From contig CBDCVZ010000010.1 of the NCBI GenBank assembly GCA_965223215.1, positions 5,208,001 through 5,272,000 of the forward strand: DNA of 64,000 nt. The letters run 5' to 3'. The stretch comes from JABDMH01 sp965223215. GTDB taxonomy: Bacteria; Bacteroidota; Bacteroidia; Chitinophagales; Saprospiraceae. The stretch's first letter is position 1, and every line of letters begins with the position of its first letter. Below, piece by piece: positions 28,477 through 38,752 of this stretch. The notes beneath the pieces are model-generated. The model saw only the letters and a list, made by a program, of their open reading frames with translations, did not search any database and was not told where the DNA came from. The position numbers and the translations under genes are program-made.

Positions 28477-29271
28477 CTAGTCGATATTCTGAGTCTTCAA
28501 TGAATGACCTTGAATTTTGACGACATCCATCTGATGCGTGGAAGCTTCACGTGTGGATCTAAATCCCAACCAGACAAATGGCAGGAAAAACAGTAGTAAG
28601 GAAAAATTGAATTCTTGAACCTCTGTCAGTCCCCACTGCAGGTCCCAGGGACGAATCATCCTAATTATCCTATAAAGTCCAAAATTTATGATGAAGAGAA
28701 TGCCGAGACCAATGGCGGGAATGGGAATATAAATCCTATTTAATAACTCTTTGAAAGAGCTAAAATTTCGAGCCAGTAGTGGAATAATAAGGAGATAGAG
28801 TAAGAAGGAACCCAAGAAGAGCTGCTTCATGGTAAATAATTTGGCAATGCCCGTTTTGCGAACGCCGTCCTTGGACTTGATATTGAAAATCTCCAAATTA
28901 TGTATGTTAAATTCTTCCTGAACATTCATTTCATGAATTTTATCGGGAGTTTCAAATTGAAAGATCCGTTGGCCCCAACTTATCTCTTCCCCGGCACCGA
29001 AAAGAAAAACAAAAGCCAAAATCAAGAAGACGTAACGTCGACCACGAGTTGAATACAACTCCCGGTCTTTTGCCCTTCTAAATCGACCTGGATTGAAAAA
29101 AAGTAAGAGGAATGAAAGTGAGGTCAAGAAGAATAAGATAGCCGTTAAATACTCAAAAATACCATCCTCTTCACTCAATTGTAGGAAGACTTCTTCAGGT
29201 AAATAATTCGTTAAATATGTGAGTAGGCAAACTGCCGATAGGACCAATACCAGAGTGGTTTGATGTTTCAT
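28477..29271 (-). CDS. Polytopic membrane protein with EEISWGQR motif, function unknown
   Basis: 264 residues with about six predicted membrane segments: roughly 7-27, 40-60, 85-105, 150-170, 185-205 and 225-245. A conserved-looking motif GAGEEISWGQR falls just after the third segment, followed by a cytoplasmic or periplasmic loop with FNIHNLEIF. I do not recognise an assigned function. The acidic pair, tryptophan and arginine next to a membrane segment could form an active site. It lies between a glycosyltransferase and the heparinase-like gene with gaps of 29 and 9 bp, so it is probably part of the polysaccharide operon. It could act in glycan modification or transport. Confidence 0.8.
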   Translation of the reverse strand: MKHQTTLVLVLSAVCLLTYLTNYLPEEVFLQLSEEDGIFEYLTAILFFLTSLSFLLLFFNPGRFRRAKDRELYSTRGRRYVFLILAFVFLFGAGEEISWGQRIFQFETPDKIHEMNVQEEFNIHNLEIFNIKSKDGVRKTGIAKLFTMKQLFLGSFLLYLLIIPLLARNFSSFKELLNRIYIPIPAIGLGILFIINFGLYRIIRMIRPWDLQWGLTEVQEFNFSLLLFFLPFVWLGFRSTREASTHQMDVVKIQGHSLKTQNID

Positions 29272-29300
29272 GGGTTTTGTATTTTGATTTTAAAGTAAGA

Positions 29301-30470
29301 TCAGAAGAGATTTTTTCCGGTCTTAGGAGAAGGAATAAGGGAGTTTGGCGTACTGGAAATGGTTGTAGAATTATCTAAAACTTCTTCGTAGAGGTGCAAA
29401 TAATTTTCAATCATGCGTCCAATAGAAAAGTGTTGGACTATCCTTAGCCTTCCGCTTGTTCCCATCTCCTGACCTTTTTTGGGGTTATGGACAAGCCATT
29501 GAATTTTTTCAACTAGCGCTTTAACGGATCCCGATGGAATAAGATATCCGGTTATACCATCTTGGATGATCTCTGCTGTACCACCTGAACCAGTGGCAAT
29601 AACTGGTTTGCCGAGAGACATATATTCCATAACTACATTCGAAATGCCTTCTCCATGAATATTGGTGTTGGTACAGAGAACTCCGATATTGATCAACGAC
29701 ATTGCTTCTTCAACGTTATCGAGTTGCCCCGTGAAGATAATTTGCTCTTGGTATTGGGCAGGGATTTGCTGCTCAAGTTCAATACGCTGAGCGCCATCCC
29801 CTATTGCTAGAAAGCTTATGTCATGACCTGATTCAAGTAATTCAATTGCCGCCTTAACGTAGGTGCCAAAATCCTTTCTCGAATCAAAAGTACCGACCAT
29901 AGCTACCACGAAGTCACTTCGAATGCCTAATGCTAATCGCATTTGGGTTGCATTCTTCAAACTTCTGAGACGGTCAAAGTCAAAGCCATTATAAATAAGA
30001 CTAGCCTTATCTTTGGGGACCCGGTACATTTGTAGTCCTGCACGTGAATTTGCAACTATCTTGTCTGCAAACCAATAAGATAATCGCGTCAAAATATAGC
30101 GCTTATCAAAAAGACCAAGGTTATTGGGTGCATTTGTGATATTACCATTGATCAATTTTATACGATGCCACTTTGTAGTAGGAATTGAGTATAGGCTGGC
30201 AATCGTGCCCCAACTATGAATAATGTCTGGACGAATATCTTTACAAAGGGAAAACAACTTTGCGATTCCTGCTGGATCGTACTTAGACCTTCTTTCAAAA
30301 ACAAAAATGGGAATACCCAGATCAAATATCTCGGGATACTCAATCCTATCTGAAAGAGTGGCCAGGAAGGTTGCTATGCCCTCGATGTCCTTCAAACCTC
30401 GCAGAAGTTCAATCATTCTGCGCTCCTTACCCCCTCTGGGAATACTGTCAATAAGGAATAAAATTTTCAC
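29301..30470 (-). CDS. GT4-type glycosyltransferase
   Basis: 389 residues starting at a GTG (MKILFLIDSIPRGGKERRM); no upstream ATG exists in frame. The N-terminal glycine-rich loop PRGGKERR and the C-terminal VAMVGTFDSRKDFGT, FLAIGDGAQR and EX7E motif (GEGISNVVMEYMSLGKPVI) place it in GT-B family GT4. The NFSIGRM-type C-terminal helix is also typical. It probably adds one sugar to the repeat unit made by this locus. It lies 20 bp after the preceding glycosyltransferase and 29 bp before the EEISWGQR membrane-protein gene. Confidence 0.9.
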   Translation of the reverse strand: MKILFLIDSIPRGGKERRMIELLRGLKDIEGIATFLATLSDRIEYPEIFDLGIPIFVFERRSKYDPAGIAKLFSLCKDIRPDIIHSWGTIASLYSIPTTKWHRIKLINGNITNAPNNLGLFDKRYILTRLSYWFADKIVANSRAGLQMYRVPKDKASLIYNGFDFDRLRSLKNATQMRLALGIRSDFVVAMVGTFDSRKDFGTYVKAAIELLESGHDISFLAIGDGAQRIELEQQIPAQYQEQIIFTGQLDNVEEAMSLINIGVLCTNTNIHGEGISNVVMEYMSLGKPVIATGSGGTAEIIQDGITGYLIPSGSVKALVEKIQWLVHNPKKGQEMGTSGRLRIVQHFSIGRMIENYLHLYEEVLDNSTTISSTPNSLIPSPKTGKNLF

Positions 30471-30490
30471 CGAACTACCGGTTCTAAGTC

Positions 30491-31741
30491 TTAAAAATTT
30501 TCATTTTGCTCCTTAGATGAGTTCCTACATGTCAAAGATCGAAGGAAAGATTGGAGCTTTGATCCAATTTGCCGGTAGTGGAATTCCTTTTCACCCATTA
30601 CCTTCCCGCGTTGCCCTATGTCTTTTGCCTCAGTGGGGTTTTCAATGACAAATTGCATTTTTTCCTGAAATTCATGACACGAGTAATTATTTGCCAGTAA
30701 GGCGTTGTCACCATCAGTAAAATAATACGCAACCTCACCAAAATTAGTGGAAATGATTGGGTTTCCGGCAGCTAAATATTCGCCAATCTTATGGGGAAAC
30801 CGTGAAATATCTTGTAAGGTAGGTCTCAATGGAATCAGGAAGGCAGAAGCACTTAAGTAGAGGTCTACTAGTTGATCATAAGGAATATTTGAGAAAACGT
30901 GAATAGAAGCTGATTTTTTCCTTTTTTCTAGGTCTGACTGTAGTTGTGTTTGCTCGCTTCTGGTACCACCGCTAACCAGTATATAGAGATCGAAGGAATT
31001 ATCTTGTAATTGATCATACGATGTGAGAATGAATTCCAGCACTTCTCGATAGGCCATCGATCCACAGTAAAGAAAATAAGGCCTCGCAGATTCCTTTCGT
31101 TCCTTTGCAAATCGACTGAAATCACAGACAACTGGTATCTTGCAGAAGGACTTGTGTGGAGCGATTCTTTTGTAACGGTCGGTCAGGGCTTCGCTAATTG
31201 GTAAGGCACCATCCATCATCTTGATGAGGATACGGGAGTAGGCCAAGTCTTGTATTTTTTGCCACCAACCTCGATGGTGCGACATGGCAGGAGTCCACTC
31301 GACAAAATTCAGTACAATTGAGAAACCGAATAATCTGGCATAGAGGACATATAGGGATGCCGTGAAGAAATGATGTGTGGAGACGATTGCAACATCTATC
31401 TTTTTGTCGTTTGCCATTCTGCGTATTAGACGCAATTCACCACAGATCCCCTTGACCTTTTGCAGATTTCTTCGGAAAAAATCTTGTGAGCGATATATGG
31501 TGCCTGATGTGTAAATATATTTGATGCCCTGGTATGTGCCTATTGGCATAAGTGCCATCGTGTCATCTGGCCTGAACTTCCCTTTTCTATTGATAATGGT
31601 AACAGAAGCACCCTCGTTGACAAGGCTCTTGCTAAGAAGTTTCATTCTTTCTATGGCTGCCATTCCATAGGGGAAACCTGATTCACCCAAGTACACAACC
31701 TGGAGGGGGCGATCACTTTTTTCTAGAGAGAACTTAGTCAA
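30491..31741 (-). CDS. Glycosyltransferase, GT4-like
   Basis: 416 residues. It begins at TTG (31741), overlapping the TGA stop of the upstream CotH-like gene as TTGA, which suggests translational coupling. No ATG lies close by, and the VVYLGESGFPYGMAAIERM segment must be included for a complete GT-B N-terminal fold. The C-terminal half has FLYCGSMAYREVLEF and the subfamily motif RFPHKIGEYLAAGNPII in place of a strict EX7E. A role in assembly of the locus polysaccharide is inferred from family and position. Confidence 0.85.
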   Translation of the reverse strand: MTKFSLEKSDRPLQVVYLGESGFPYGMAAIERMKLLSKSLVNEGASVTIINRKGKFRPDDTMALMPIGTYQGIKYIYTSGTIYRSQDFFRRNLQKVKGICGELRLIRRMANDKKIDVAIVSTHHFFTASLYVLYARLFGFSIVLNFVEWTPAMSHHRGWWQKIQDLAYSRILIKMMDGALPISEALTDRYKRIAPHKSFCKIPVVCDFSRFAKERKESARPYFLYCGSMAYREVLEFILTSYDQLQDNSFDLYILVSGGTRSEQTQLQSDLEKRKKSASIHVFSNIPYDQLVDLYLSASAFLIPLRPTLQDISRFPHKIGEYLAAGNPIISTNFGEVAYYFTDGDNALLANNYSCHEFQEKMQFVIENPTEAKDIGQRGKVMGEKEFHYRQIGSKLQSFLRSLTCRNSSKEQNENF

Positions 31742-34305
31742 TCGATTGGATCTGTTACTTTGATTAATGGTTCTTCCGTCAATATTTGCTTGCCATCAAT
31801 AATCAAACTCGACTGTTCGTCAATTCGGTGATGTGTAGATACCTCGTGCATCTCGATCCGGAAAGCAATAATGTCAGCTGGCCCACGCTTAGAGTCTTCA
31901 CCCGATGATAATCCGATAATGTTTTTCTTAAGCTGAATGTCAGACAGGGCCAACTTAGACCAACCATGCGCCGAAATTCCAATTTGTGCATTTCGGATAT
32001 CTAGCACATGTATGGGTAAATAACTATTGTTGGATGCTTCAATTCCGTGACCACCAATATTATTCATATACACAAATTCCAGGGCCACTCTGCTGTCGAC
32101 TGCCCTAAAAGCTGAGGTTTGAACATTGGTAAACGAGCAATTCCTGATAGTTCCCTCCGAGTGCTCGCTAATGAAAGCAGTTCCATTCATTCCATTGAAT
32201 GAAGAATGATCTAGGAGGAAATGGGAGGAATTAATATAGAGAAGGCAATTGCCGTGGTTTGATTTAGAGAAGGTACAATTCACGATGTCAATCGGTGCAT
32301 CAATGATATTTAAAATGCCACCCGATAAATGACTGAGGCTCTTCCCAATTTGTTGGAAATCGACGTAATTAAATGTACTTAACTCTGGTGCCCTGATAAT
32401 CGATATTTTTATATCCGATGAATCAGAGGATCTAAACCTGATTGATCTCCCTTCTTCTCCTTGGCAGAATATGGGCGAGTAACTAGTTAATCCCGCATTG
32501 TTGATGAAGTCTAAATCAGTATCAGGTTTAACTTCCACTTGGTAGCCACTTGGAATTATTAAAGATTGGGAAATCTGGTGCTTACCAGAGGGAATGGTAA
32601 CCTTTTTTTGTTCCTCATCAATAATCATGAGAGATGCTGACGCTAGATTAAAATTTTCACGCTCAAGATCTAAGGAAGTTACCACCTCTTCAGTTTTCAC
32701 CACATCTCCAGTCACAACAATACTTTTGGCATCTGATTGGGATCCAATAAATCGATAAAAGATCTTCAGATCATCAAGGGTTCTGGTGGTCCAATCCATA
32801 CTGGAGGGCAACTCAAAATCAACTGTCTGATTTGTCTGTGAATTTGACTCTACAATGGTTGACTGAGATGGTATAATCCTAATGGAATCTCCTACGGATA
32901 GGTACTCGATCTTGATTGGAATTGATTGAAGATTATGAAAGTTTAGGCAAAGACTGTTCCTACGCAGACCTTCAATTTTGGCTTCTAGCTGATCTGCTAC
33001 CGGGAAAATGACCGACCTCATGTATGATTGGTGCTGGTATAATTTGTTAAGGGGAATTTCATAAAATGGCCATAATCGGTGCACCTTGCTTATTACCGGT
33101 TCCATCGCGGGTCTGATATTTTTGATGAGTTCATCGAGATGTGTTTTTTGAGACATGATCTCCGCATGACGTACATAATGAGCTATAAACTCGTGATTGT
33201 CATATATCATCCGCAAAATGGGATTGTTTTGCAATCTTAAATGGCGGTCTCCATCCACCGGTTTTTCAAAAAAGAGTCTCAAGGTCTCAAGTTCGGTTCT
33301 TTCCAGTTTTTCCCACTCCCTCGCGATCGGCTCAACTAAACCAGAAATAGGATTATAGTAGAATCTTAGATTTTGTAGTGCCAGAGGATGTTTGTTATTC
33401 ATTAGATCGCACACAACAAAAAGCTTGGCCATCTTTTTCAAATCAAAAAAATGAGATGGCTCAAGATCTCCATCAGAGACACTCTGCCACATTCTTTTTA
33501 ACATCAATAGCTGATCTCTTCTTACTGGATCTAGATGTATTTTAGATTCCTGATATGGTGATAGTTGACCATCTAGCTTGAAAATAATTCCTTCTCTGAG
33601 TTGATTATTTTCAATTAAATATTTGTCAAACCGCTCTTCAAGGTAGTAGATTCCGGTTTCTTTTCCATTCATGGAGACTTGAACATAGTCGACTCTAAGC
33701 CCAATCAATCCCATATTTTTCATCAATTCAAAGGCTAACCAATCTGTCATAAATCCACGTGTAGATGGACGTAGTACACCAAACCGTTTCATTCCATGGA
33801 TGGTGTTATCACCTCTTACTTTTACTTGAAAAGACCATCTTTCGGGATCTTTTAGATGCGATTGGGCTATCAACCCAGTCAGTGAAATTTTAACATTATA
33901 GGTCTTGTTTTTGAAAGTGATTCTTGCAGGAAATTCTTCATCTTTGGCTGCAGATGAGATGAGTCCATTTTCTAGAGATTTCTCTCTCAAATATCGAATC
34001 CGTAATAAATGTTTGAATTTGATGTCAATATGCATTTCATCTAGTTCTTGCATATGGCCTTTGGCGTAATTCTCTACAAAGGACAAGTCCAAGCTAGCAG
34101 CCTTGACAGCGGAATTCTTAAAATAGGTCATGACACCGACTTCCTTTAGGTGAGCACCGTATGCCAAGACGCTGAAAAACAGGATGGCAAGGAGGGCAAT
34201 GCTACCAAAGGAAAATAATGCAATTAAATATCTCCGCCTGTTTACTAGGGCGATGATTCGGTGCTTGATTCCTGGTGGTTGAGTATTTTTCTGCCTAATT
34301 TTCAT
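31738..34305 (-). CDS. CotH-kinase-like membrane protein with C-terminal beta-helix (CotH-D)
   Basis: 855 residues. A short basic N-terminus and one membrane span (27-49) suggest a type II membrane protein with the bulk outside. A CotH-like domain covers about 95-400: RGDNTIHGMKRFG, then DWLAFELMKN, then the hallmark NGKETGIYYLEERFDKYL (213-230). It continues with CDLMNNKH (299-306) and EPIAREWE (325-332) where CotH kinases usually have an aspartate-rich metal motif. Residues about 560-820 form a right-handed beta-helix of short coils. CotH kinases phosphorylate spore-coat proteins in Bacilli; a comparable extracytoplasmic phosphorylation here is inference. The start overlaps the upstream gene by 11 bp and the stop overlaps the next by 4 bp. 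Confidence 0.85.
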   Translation of the reverse strand: MKIRQKNTQPPGIKHRIIALVNRRRYLIALFSFGSIALLAILFFSVLAYGAHLKEVGVMTYFKNSAVKAASLDLSFVENYAKGHMQELDEMHIDIKFKHLLRIRYLREKSLENGLISSAAKDEEFPARITFKNKTYNVKISLTGLIAQSHLKDPERWSFQVKVRGDNTIHGMKRFGVLRPSTRGFMTDWLAFELMKNMGLIGLRVDYVQVSMNGKETGIYYLEERFDKYLIENNQLREGIIFKLDGQLSPYQESKIHLDPVRRDQLLMLKRMWQSVSDGDLEPSHFFDLKKMAKLFVVCDLMNNKHPLALQNLRFYYNPISGLVEPIAREWEKLERTELETLRLFFEKPVDGDRHLRLQNNPILRMIYDNHEFIAHYVRHAEIMSQKTHLDELIKNIRPAMEPVISKVHRLWPFYEIPLNKLYQHQSYMRSVIFPVADQLEAKIEGLRRNSLCLNFHNLQSIPIKIEYLSVGDSIRIIPSQSTIVESNSQTNQTVDFELPSSMDWTTRTLDDLKIFYRFIGSQSDAKSIVVTGDVVKTEEVVTSLDLERENFNLASASLMIIDEEQKKVTIPSGKHQISQSLIIPSGYQVEVKPDTDLDFINNAGLTSYSPIFCQGEEGRSIRFRSSDSSDIKISIIRAPELSTFNYVDFQQIGKSLSHLSGGILNIIDAPIDIVNCTFSKSNHGNCLLYINSSHFLLDHSSFNGMNGTAFISEHSEGTIRNCSFTNVQTSAFRAVDSRVALEFVYMNNIGGHGIEASNNSYLPIHVLDIRNAQIGISAHGWSKLALSDIQLKKNIIGLSSGEDSKRGPADIIAFRIEMHEVSTHHRIDEQSSLIIDGKQILTEEPLIKVTDPID

Positions 34306-36031
34306 TTTTAGCCATCCCTTGTGAAAGCACTTCTTTCACAGTTTGATGTAAGGTTAGTTCTGCCACGGTTTGTTCCTTTTGAGTCTTAATTTCATTGGAG
34401 ACTGCTTTATGCATTTGTCTTGGATCTATCGTTGCATGTAATGGATGGGATTTTAGTCCAGCAATAAAGTAATGGATTGTAACTTCTTCATGAATCTCAT
34501 CAGACCAAGGAAGGCTTGAAGGCCATGTAAAATGAAGTAAGATATCAGAGCTGTCCCGATCACTTGCAACTGGGATCAAGGGATCGACGGGGTAAAATTT
34601 TAGTGAATCTCCAATGGCCAGATGAACAATTTCTAATGGAAAGCAGTGTGAATTCTTAAGTCGGAAGCATACCGTGTTGTCCGTCCTCTCGTGAAAGAAG
34701 GCTTTCAGTTGACTCTTTTTCGGGAAAATTTTGGAAGCAATATAAGCCTGGTTTTTGTATAGAATATCAGTTGGTAAACTGTAAAATGGCACATATCTAT
34801 GTAGCTTTTTCTGCACAGCTGTCACTTTGGACTCATTCCTTGCTAGGAATTCGTCGAGAAACTTCGGGTCGGCAATGACCGATGCCTCTTGAATATATGC
34901 CCTCTGAAATGAAATATCCTTGAAAATGGTTCCAATAATTGCTTCCTGCTTTTGCCAATAATGCGATGATAGAGGAATAGGCTCTTGAAAGAATACCTTC
35001 ATGGACGAATAATCACTGTTACTTAGGTTGTCAAATTCACGTGCAATTGGTTCGGCAAGGCCAGTAACTGGGTTGAAGTAAAAGCGCAGATTTTCTTTAT
35101 TTAATGGATGGGTGACATTCATCAGATCTGTGATCACGAACAATTTTGCGAGCTTGTTCATATCAAAGAATTTATCAGCCGGCAATTGACCATCCATCAC
35201 ACTTTGCCACATTCTACTGAGGAGTAGAAATTGAGCCCGCTTACTTGAATCAGCAATTATTTTTTCTTCTTGATAGGGCATGACCCTTTTGCCTAATTTG
35301 AACAGTATTCCCTCCCGTAAGTGGTTGTTTTCAACGAGATGCTTATCAAACCGCTCCTCCAAGTAGAAAATGCCCTGAGACTTGCCATTAATTGTTAGAT
35401 CAACAAAGTCAATTCGCATACCTATGAGGCCTCGTTCTTTCATCATTTCCATGGCAATCCAGTCCGTAAGATAACCTCGTGAGGTGGGCACAAGAACCCC
35501 GAATCTTTTCATGCCAGCCACCGTCGCATCTCCTCTGACCTTCACCTGAAAGGACCATTTATTAGGGCTTCCTACATGTATCCGAGATATTTTTCCAGTC
35601 AGGCTTATTTTTACATTCTCCATCTGACCACCATAGGTAAGTTTTGCCGGAAACTCCTCTTGTTTCGTTTCTGGTGGAATGAACTCCTGCTGGCTTGCTA
35701 TTTCTCTTAGATAATGAAGTCTTTGGAGATGTTTGAATTTGATATCGACATTGACCTCTTCAATATGGCTCAGCTGGCTCTTCGCAATGTTTTTGGCAAC
35801 TGCTAGATCTGCCTGAGTTAAGCCTTTCAAGGTCTTAGCTAAAATTTTGAGCGTCTGTGATTGACCCGACTCATATATATATGCGCCATAATCGAATGAT
35901 TTAGAAAACAGAATACTCACAGCAATGAAAGCGATTACCGAGAGGCTGACAAAACTAAATTTATGTATTTGAGGTACGTATTGTCTCCAGTCTTTCTCTG
36001 GAATAGGTCTTCTGTTTTTAGGTATCCTCAA
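34295..36031 (-). CDS. CotH-kinase-like membrane protein without beta-helix (CotH-C)
   Basis: 578 residues from a TTG start at 36031 (MRIPKNRRPIPEKD); no early ATG exists. One membrane span lies near 28-45. The CotH-like domain has RGDATVAGMKRFG, NGKSQGIFYLEERFDKHL, TDLMNVTHPLNKENLRF and EPIAREFDNL. The last motif keeps an FD pair and is thus nearest to a canonical CotH acidic motif among the four. The protein stops about 280 residues earlier than its three paralogs and lacks the beta-helix, ending in a helical Lys/Glu-rich tail. It may have lost the domain or represent the simpler form. It is tightly packed in the operon (11-bp overlap downstream, 41-bp gap upstream). Confidence 0.82.
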   Translation of the reverse strand: MRIPKNRRPIPEKDWRQYVPQIHKFSFVSLSVIAFIAVSILFSKSFDYGAYIYESGQSQTLKILAKTLKGLTQADLAVAKNIAKSQLSHIEEVNVDIKFKHLQRLHYLREIASQQEFIPPETKQEEFPAKLTYGGQMENVKISLTGKISRIHVGSPNKWSFQVKVRGDATVAGMKRFGVLVPTSRGYLTDWIAMEMMKERGLIGMRIDFVDLTINGKSQGIFYLEERFDKHLVENNHLREGILFKLGKRVMPYQEEKIIADSSKRAQFLLLSRMWQSVMDGQLPADKFFDMNKLAKLFVITDLMNVTHPLNKENLRFYFNPVTGLAEPIAREFDNLSNSDYSSMKVFFQEPIPLSSHYWQKQEAIIGTIFKDISFQRAYIQEASVIADPKFLDEFLARNESKVTAVQKKLHRYVPFYSLPTDILYKNQAYIASKIFPKKSQLKAFFHERTDNTVCFRLKNSHCFPLEIVHLAIGDSLKFYPVDPLIPVASDRDSSDILLHFTWPSSLPWSDEIHEEVTIHYFIAGLKSHPLHATIDPRQMHKAVSNEIKTQKEQTVAELTLHQTVKEVLSQGMAKNEN

Positions 36032-36072
36032 GCCACAATATTTATTGCATCAGTAATAGTAGGAAAAGTTTA

Positions 36073-38652
36073 TTAGCGAGTTTTACTACTTTTTCCGTAT
36101 TCAATTCCGTACAATATATCACGGACATTTTTTCTATTTGCACTAACGAGTTGGCCGTCCAACAAAAGTTCAGAGCGGTCTTCAACTAAAAATGGAAGTT
36201 CTGATCGATCAATGGTTATGTTTTCAGCAGTCATGCGTGCTGGTCCAAATTCAGTTTTCTTCTGGTAAATTGCGATACCAATCTTTGAATTGTGAAGACT
36301 GGCTCTTTGTACAATCATTTCTGATCTATCCTTGCTAGTAAGGGCAATTTCTGCATTAACTATTTCCAAATCCATGGCTTCTACCAAGCTGTTTTCACCG
36401 GCACTTAAACCCTTGTCTCCAACGGTTCTCATTTTCACATTGTCGACGGTCAGTGTTGAACCGGACACATCGATACAATCATTTCCAACACCCAGGAATT
36501 CTGATTCGATGATTTGCCCCTGACAAAAATCAGCATCGACCGCATCGGCGAGGACATTCACGAAGGTCGATCGCTGGATCGAAAATTCTGCTCTAACAAT
36601 ATTTAGAAAGTCGTCGCCATTTAAATTATCTGAAAATGTACATGACGAAATTTGGACGGGCGATTCGTAGAATGTCACAGCACCAGTCAATTGATATCCA
36701 TTCGTTCGAAAATTTGAAAGTTTTTCGAACTGGGTGTTTTCTAGAGTTGACAGCTCCTTTGAACCAATGACAATCAATCCCATTCCAGTACTATCAGAAG
36801 AAGTTAAGAAGATCGGTTTATTCGTATTTCCATTGAAGTGTACTGGCGAGTAACTGATAATTTTAGCAGAATTAAGGAGATCAATGGTAGCACCGGATTC
36901 GACCTCAAGCAATGACTGGCTCGGAATAATTAAGTCTTTTGCAATTTGCCATCTCCCATTGGGAATTTTTAAGACACCATTACCATGGTCTTTGATAAAC
37001 TCAAAGTGGGTATATGTGGCATCCTTTGCGATCGGGTTCAATACCATTTCTTCATATTCCTTTCTGTCAAATGGATAAATCAAGGCCGTTCTCTTAGGTT
37101 CATCTAAACCGATTACAGTATATTCAATGGCTAACTCGGGGATTAAACTATCACCCCATGATGGATGCTCTGACCAATGAAAATGATAGAGATCGCCTTC
37201 AGATGCATCGTAGCCTTTGATCAGGTATCTGATTTCTGGTAAGCAACGGAATGAATCTCTCACAACCAGACTATGTATTTCTAATGGTAAACATTGGTGA
37301 TTTTCTATTTGAAGACTAATTCGGTCTTCAGTTATTTTTTGAGTATATGCAGAGACTTCAACTCTATCGGGGACTAGCAGGTACCGAATATGCTTAGCAC
37401 TGGCATATAAGGTCCGGATGGAAATGGGGTCTTCACCTAAGGACCATGCCTTGATCCCTTTATTTTTCATCACTCTACTTATAGTATAGCGTTCTTCGTC
37501 GAGAAACTGATCTAGGAAGGAAGGCTTCGACAATATTCCAGCTTCTCGGATATAAGCTTCTTGAAAGAGCATACTGTTCCGAAGCTGCTGCAGGATTGGA
37601 TGATCATCAGAGTGAGTCTCTGGCAGGAAGCAAGGCTCATCCATCAGCGAACTAAAATGTGTTTTATGAACGTCAAATTGATCAGTTTGGATGTTTATTA
37701 AAGGTCTTAAGGCACCGAGTTTAGGATTGTAGTAAAACAACCAATTACTTGGATTTGCAGAAGTGGAGAAGGCTAAATCCCAGGCCCCATAAAATTGACC
37801 CATCCGTTTTTCGTCAAAGAGAATATTCAGTGGCTGATTTCCTGACCTAATTAGATTCAATTTATTTTCCAGTTCCTGCACTGCCATTCGATTCTTAGCA
37901 ATCGGACGTAAGATTTGAAGATTTGTGTCAAGTTGGAACAATACTCCTTGATCTCCAAGGGTTTCAAGTTGTGCGACCGAAAGTCGATACATTTTCTCCA
38001 TGTAGAACAGACCTTTTGATTCTCCATTCACTATCAGCTCTGTGTAGGCACCTCCACTAAGATCGAAGCCTCTTTTCTCAAGCAATCGGCTACGCAGATA
38101 GTGGTTAAGGTGATCATCATCCACGGCGGGTAACAACCGAAAATTTTGTGCATGTTCACTGTCATTGTGATCATCGATATCTTCTACTGCCAGATGATAA
38201 ACCCACCGATTTGGGTGCGCTAAATTGATTATTTTAGTTTCACTCAAATCTAATCGTGTAGACAACTTTTGATCTTTCACCTTCACTTCGGTGTGAAATT
38301 TGAGACCCCTGAAGTCTTCCTTAAGTAAACTGTCTTTTGTCAGCCGTCGTGCGAATAAGATGTCTTCTGGCCTCATGTAAACATATATCTTACGTGGCTT
38401 GGAGTATCGTGATGCAAGTAACTCTTTAACGCCAGAAAAGCTCAGATTTGTAATCTTAGAAATGGTCGATGTATAATAAGGTCTGTGGTTCTTAGAATCA
38501 TAAGCGCCGAGAAAAACGGCAATTAGTATCAACAAGATCATGGCACCGCAAGTTAAAAGATAGGGAGCCATAATTTTGAGCAGTTTACGGAGAGACCTCG
38601 AGGGAGGGAGGATATTATCTTGTGAGTTAGAATGAGGAACTCTAATTTTCAT
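36073..38652 (-). CDS. Divergent CotH-like membrane protein with C-terminal beta-helix (CotH-B)
   Basis: 859 residues: a membrane span near 29-50, a CotH-like region, and a beta-helix from about 560 to 830. It keeps NGESKGLFYMEK, but the following ERFDK block of its paralogs is replaced by MYRLSVAQL. The ...CDLMNNKH segment reads AWDLAFSTSANPSNW, and the EPIARE segment reads RPLINIQTDQFD. The kinase-like site is therefore altered and activity is doubtful, or its specificity differs. The beta-helix part is closest to CotH-A: both carry DGNWQLSGAV-like and AVTFYESPV motifs and GDDFLNIVR. Transcribed between the VTC-like gene (100 bp away) and CotH-C. Confidence 0.82.
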   Translation of the reverse strand: MKIRVPHSNSQDNILPPSRSLRKLLKIMAPYLLTCGAMILLILIAVFLGAYDSKNHRPYYTSTISKITNLSFSGVKELLASRYSKPRKIYVYMRPEDILFARRLTKDSLLKEDFRGLKFHTEVKVKDQKLSTRLDLSETKIINLAHPNRWVYHLAVEDIDDHNDSEHAQNFRLLPAVDDDHLNHYLRSRLLEKRGFDLSGGAYTELIVNGESKGLFYMEKMYRLSVAQLETLGDQGVLFQLDTNLQILRPIAKNRMAVQELENKLNLIRSGNQPLNILFDEKRMGQFYGAWDLAFSTSANPSNWLFYYNPKLGALRPLINIQTDQFDVHKTHFSSLMDEPCFLPETHSDDHPILQQLRNSMLFQEAYIREAGILSKPSFLDQFLDEERYTISRVMKNKGIKAWSLGEDPISIRTLYASAKHIRYLLVPDRVEVSAYTQKITEDRISLQIENHQCLPLEIHSLVVRDSFRCLPEIRYLIKGYDASEGDLYHFHWSEHPSWGDSLIPELAIEYTVIGLDEPKRTALIYPFDRKEYEEMVLNPIAKDATYTHFEFIKDHGNGVLKIPNGRWQIAKDLIIPSQSLLEVESGATIDLLNSAKIISYSPVHFNGNTNKPIFLTSSDSTGMGLIVIGSKELSTLENTQFEKLSNFRTNGYQLTGAVTFYESPVQISSCTFSDNLNGDDFLNIVRAEFSIQRSTFVNVLADAVDADFCQGQIIESEFLGVGNDCIDVSGSTLTVDNVKMRTVGDKGLSAGENSLVEAMDLEIVNAEIALTSKDRSEMIVQRASLHNSKIGIAIYQKKTEFGPARMTAENITIDRSELPFLVEDRSELLLDGQLVSANRKNVRDILYGIEYGKSSKTR

Positions 38653-38752
38653 TTTTGTAGACTCAGTGGTTGGAAGTATATGTTAGTCAGATGATGGGGT
38701 GGTATCAAATAACAAACTCCTGTGAAAAACGAGTTGAGTTGTGAAGGATTCA

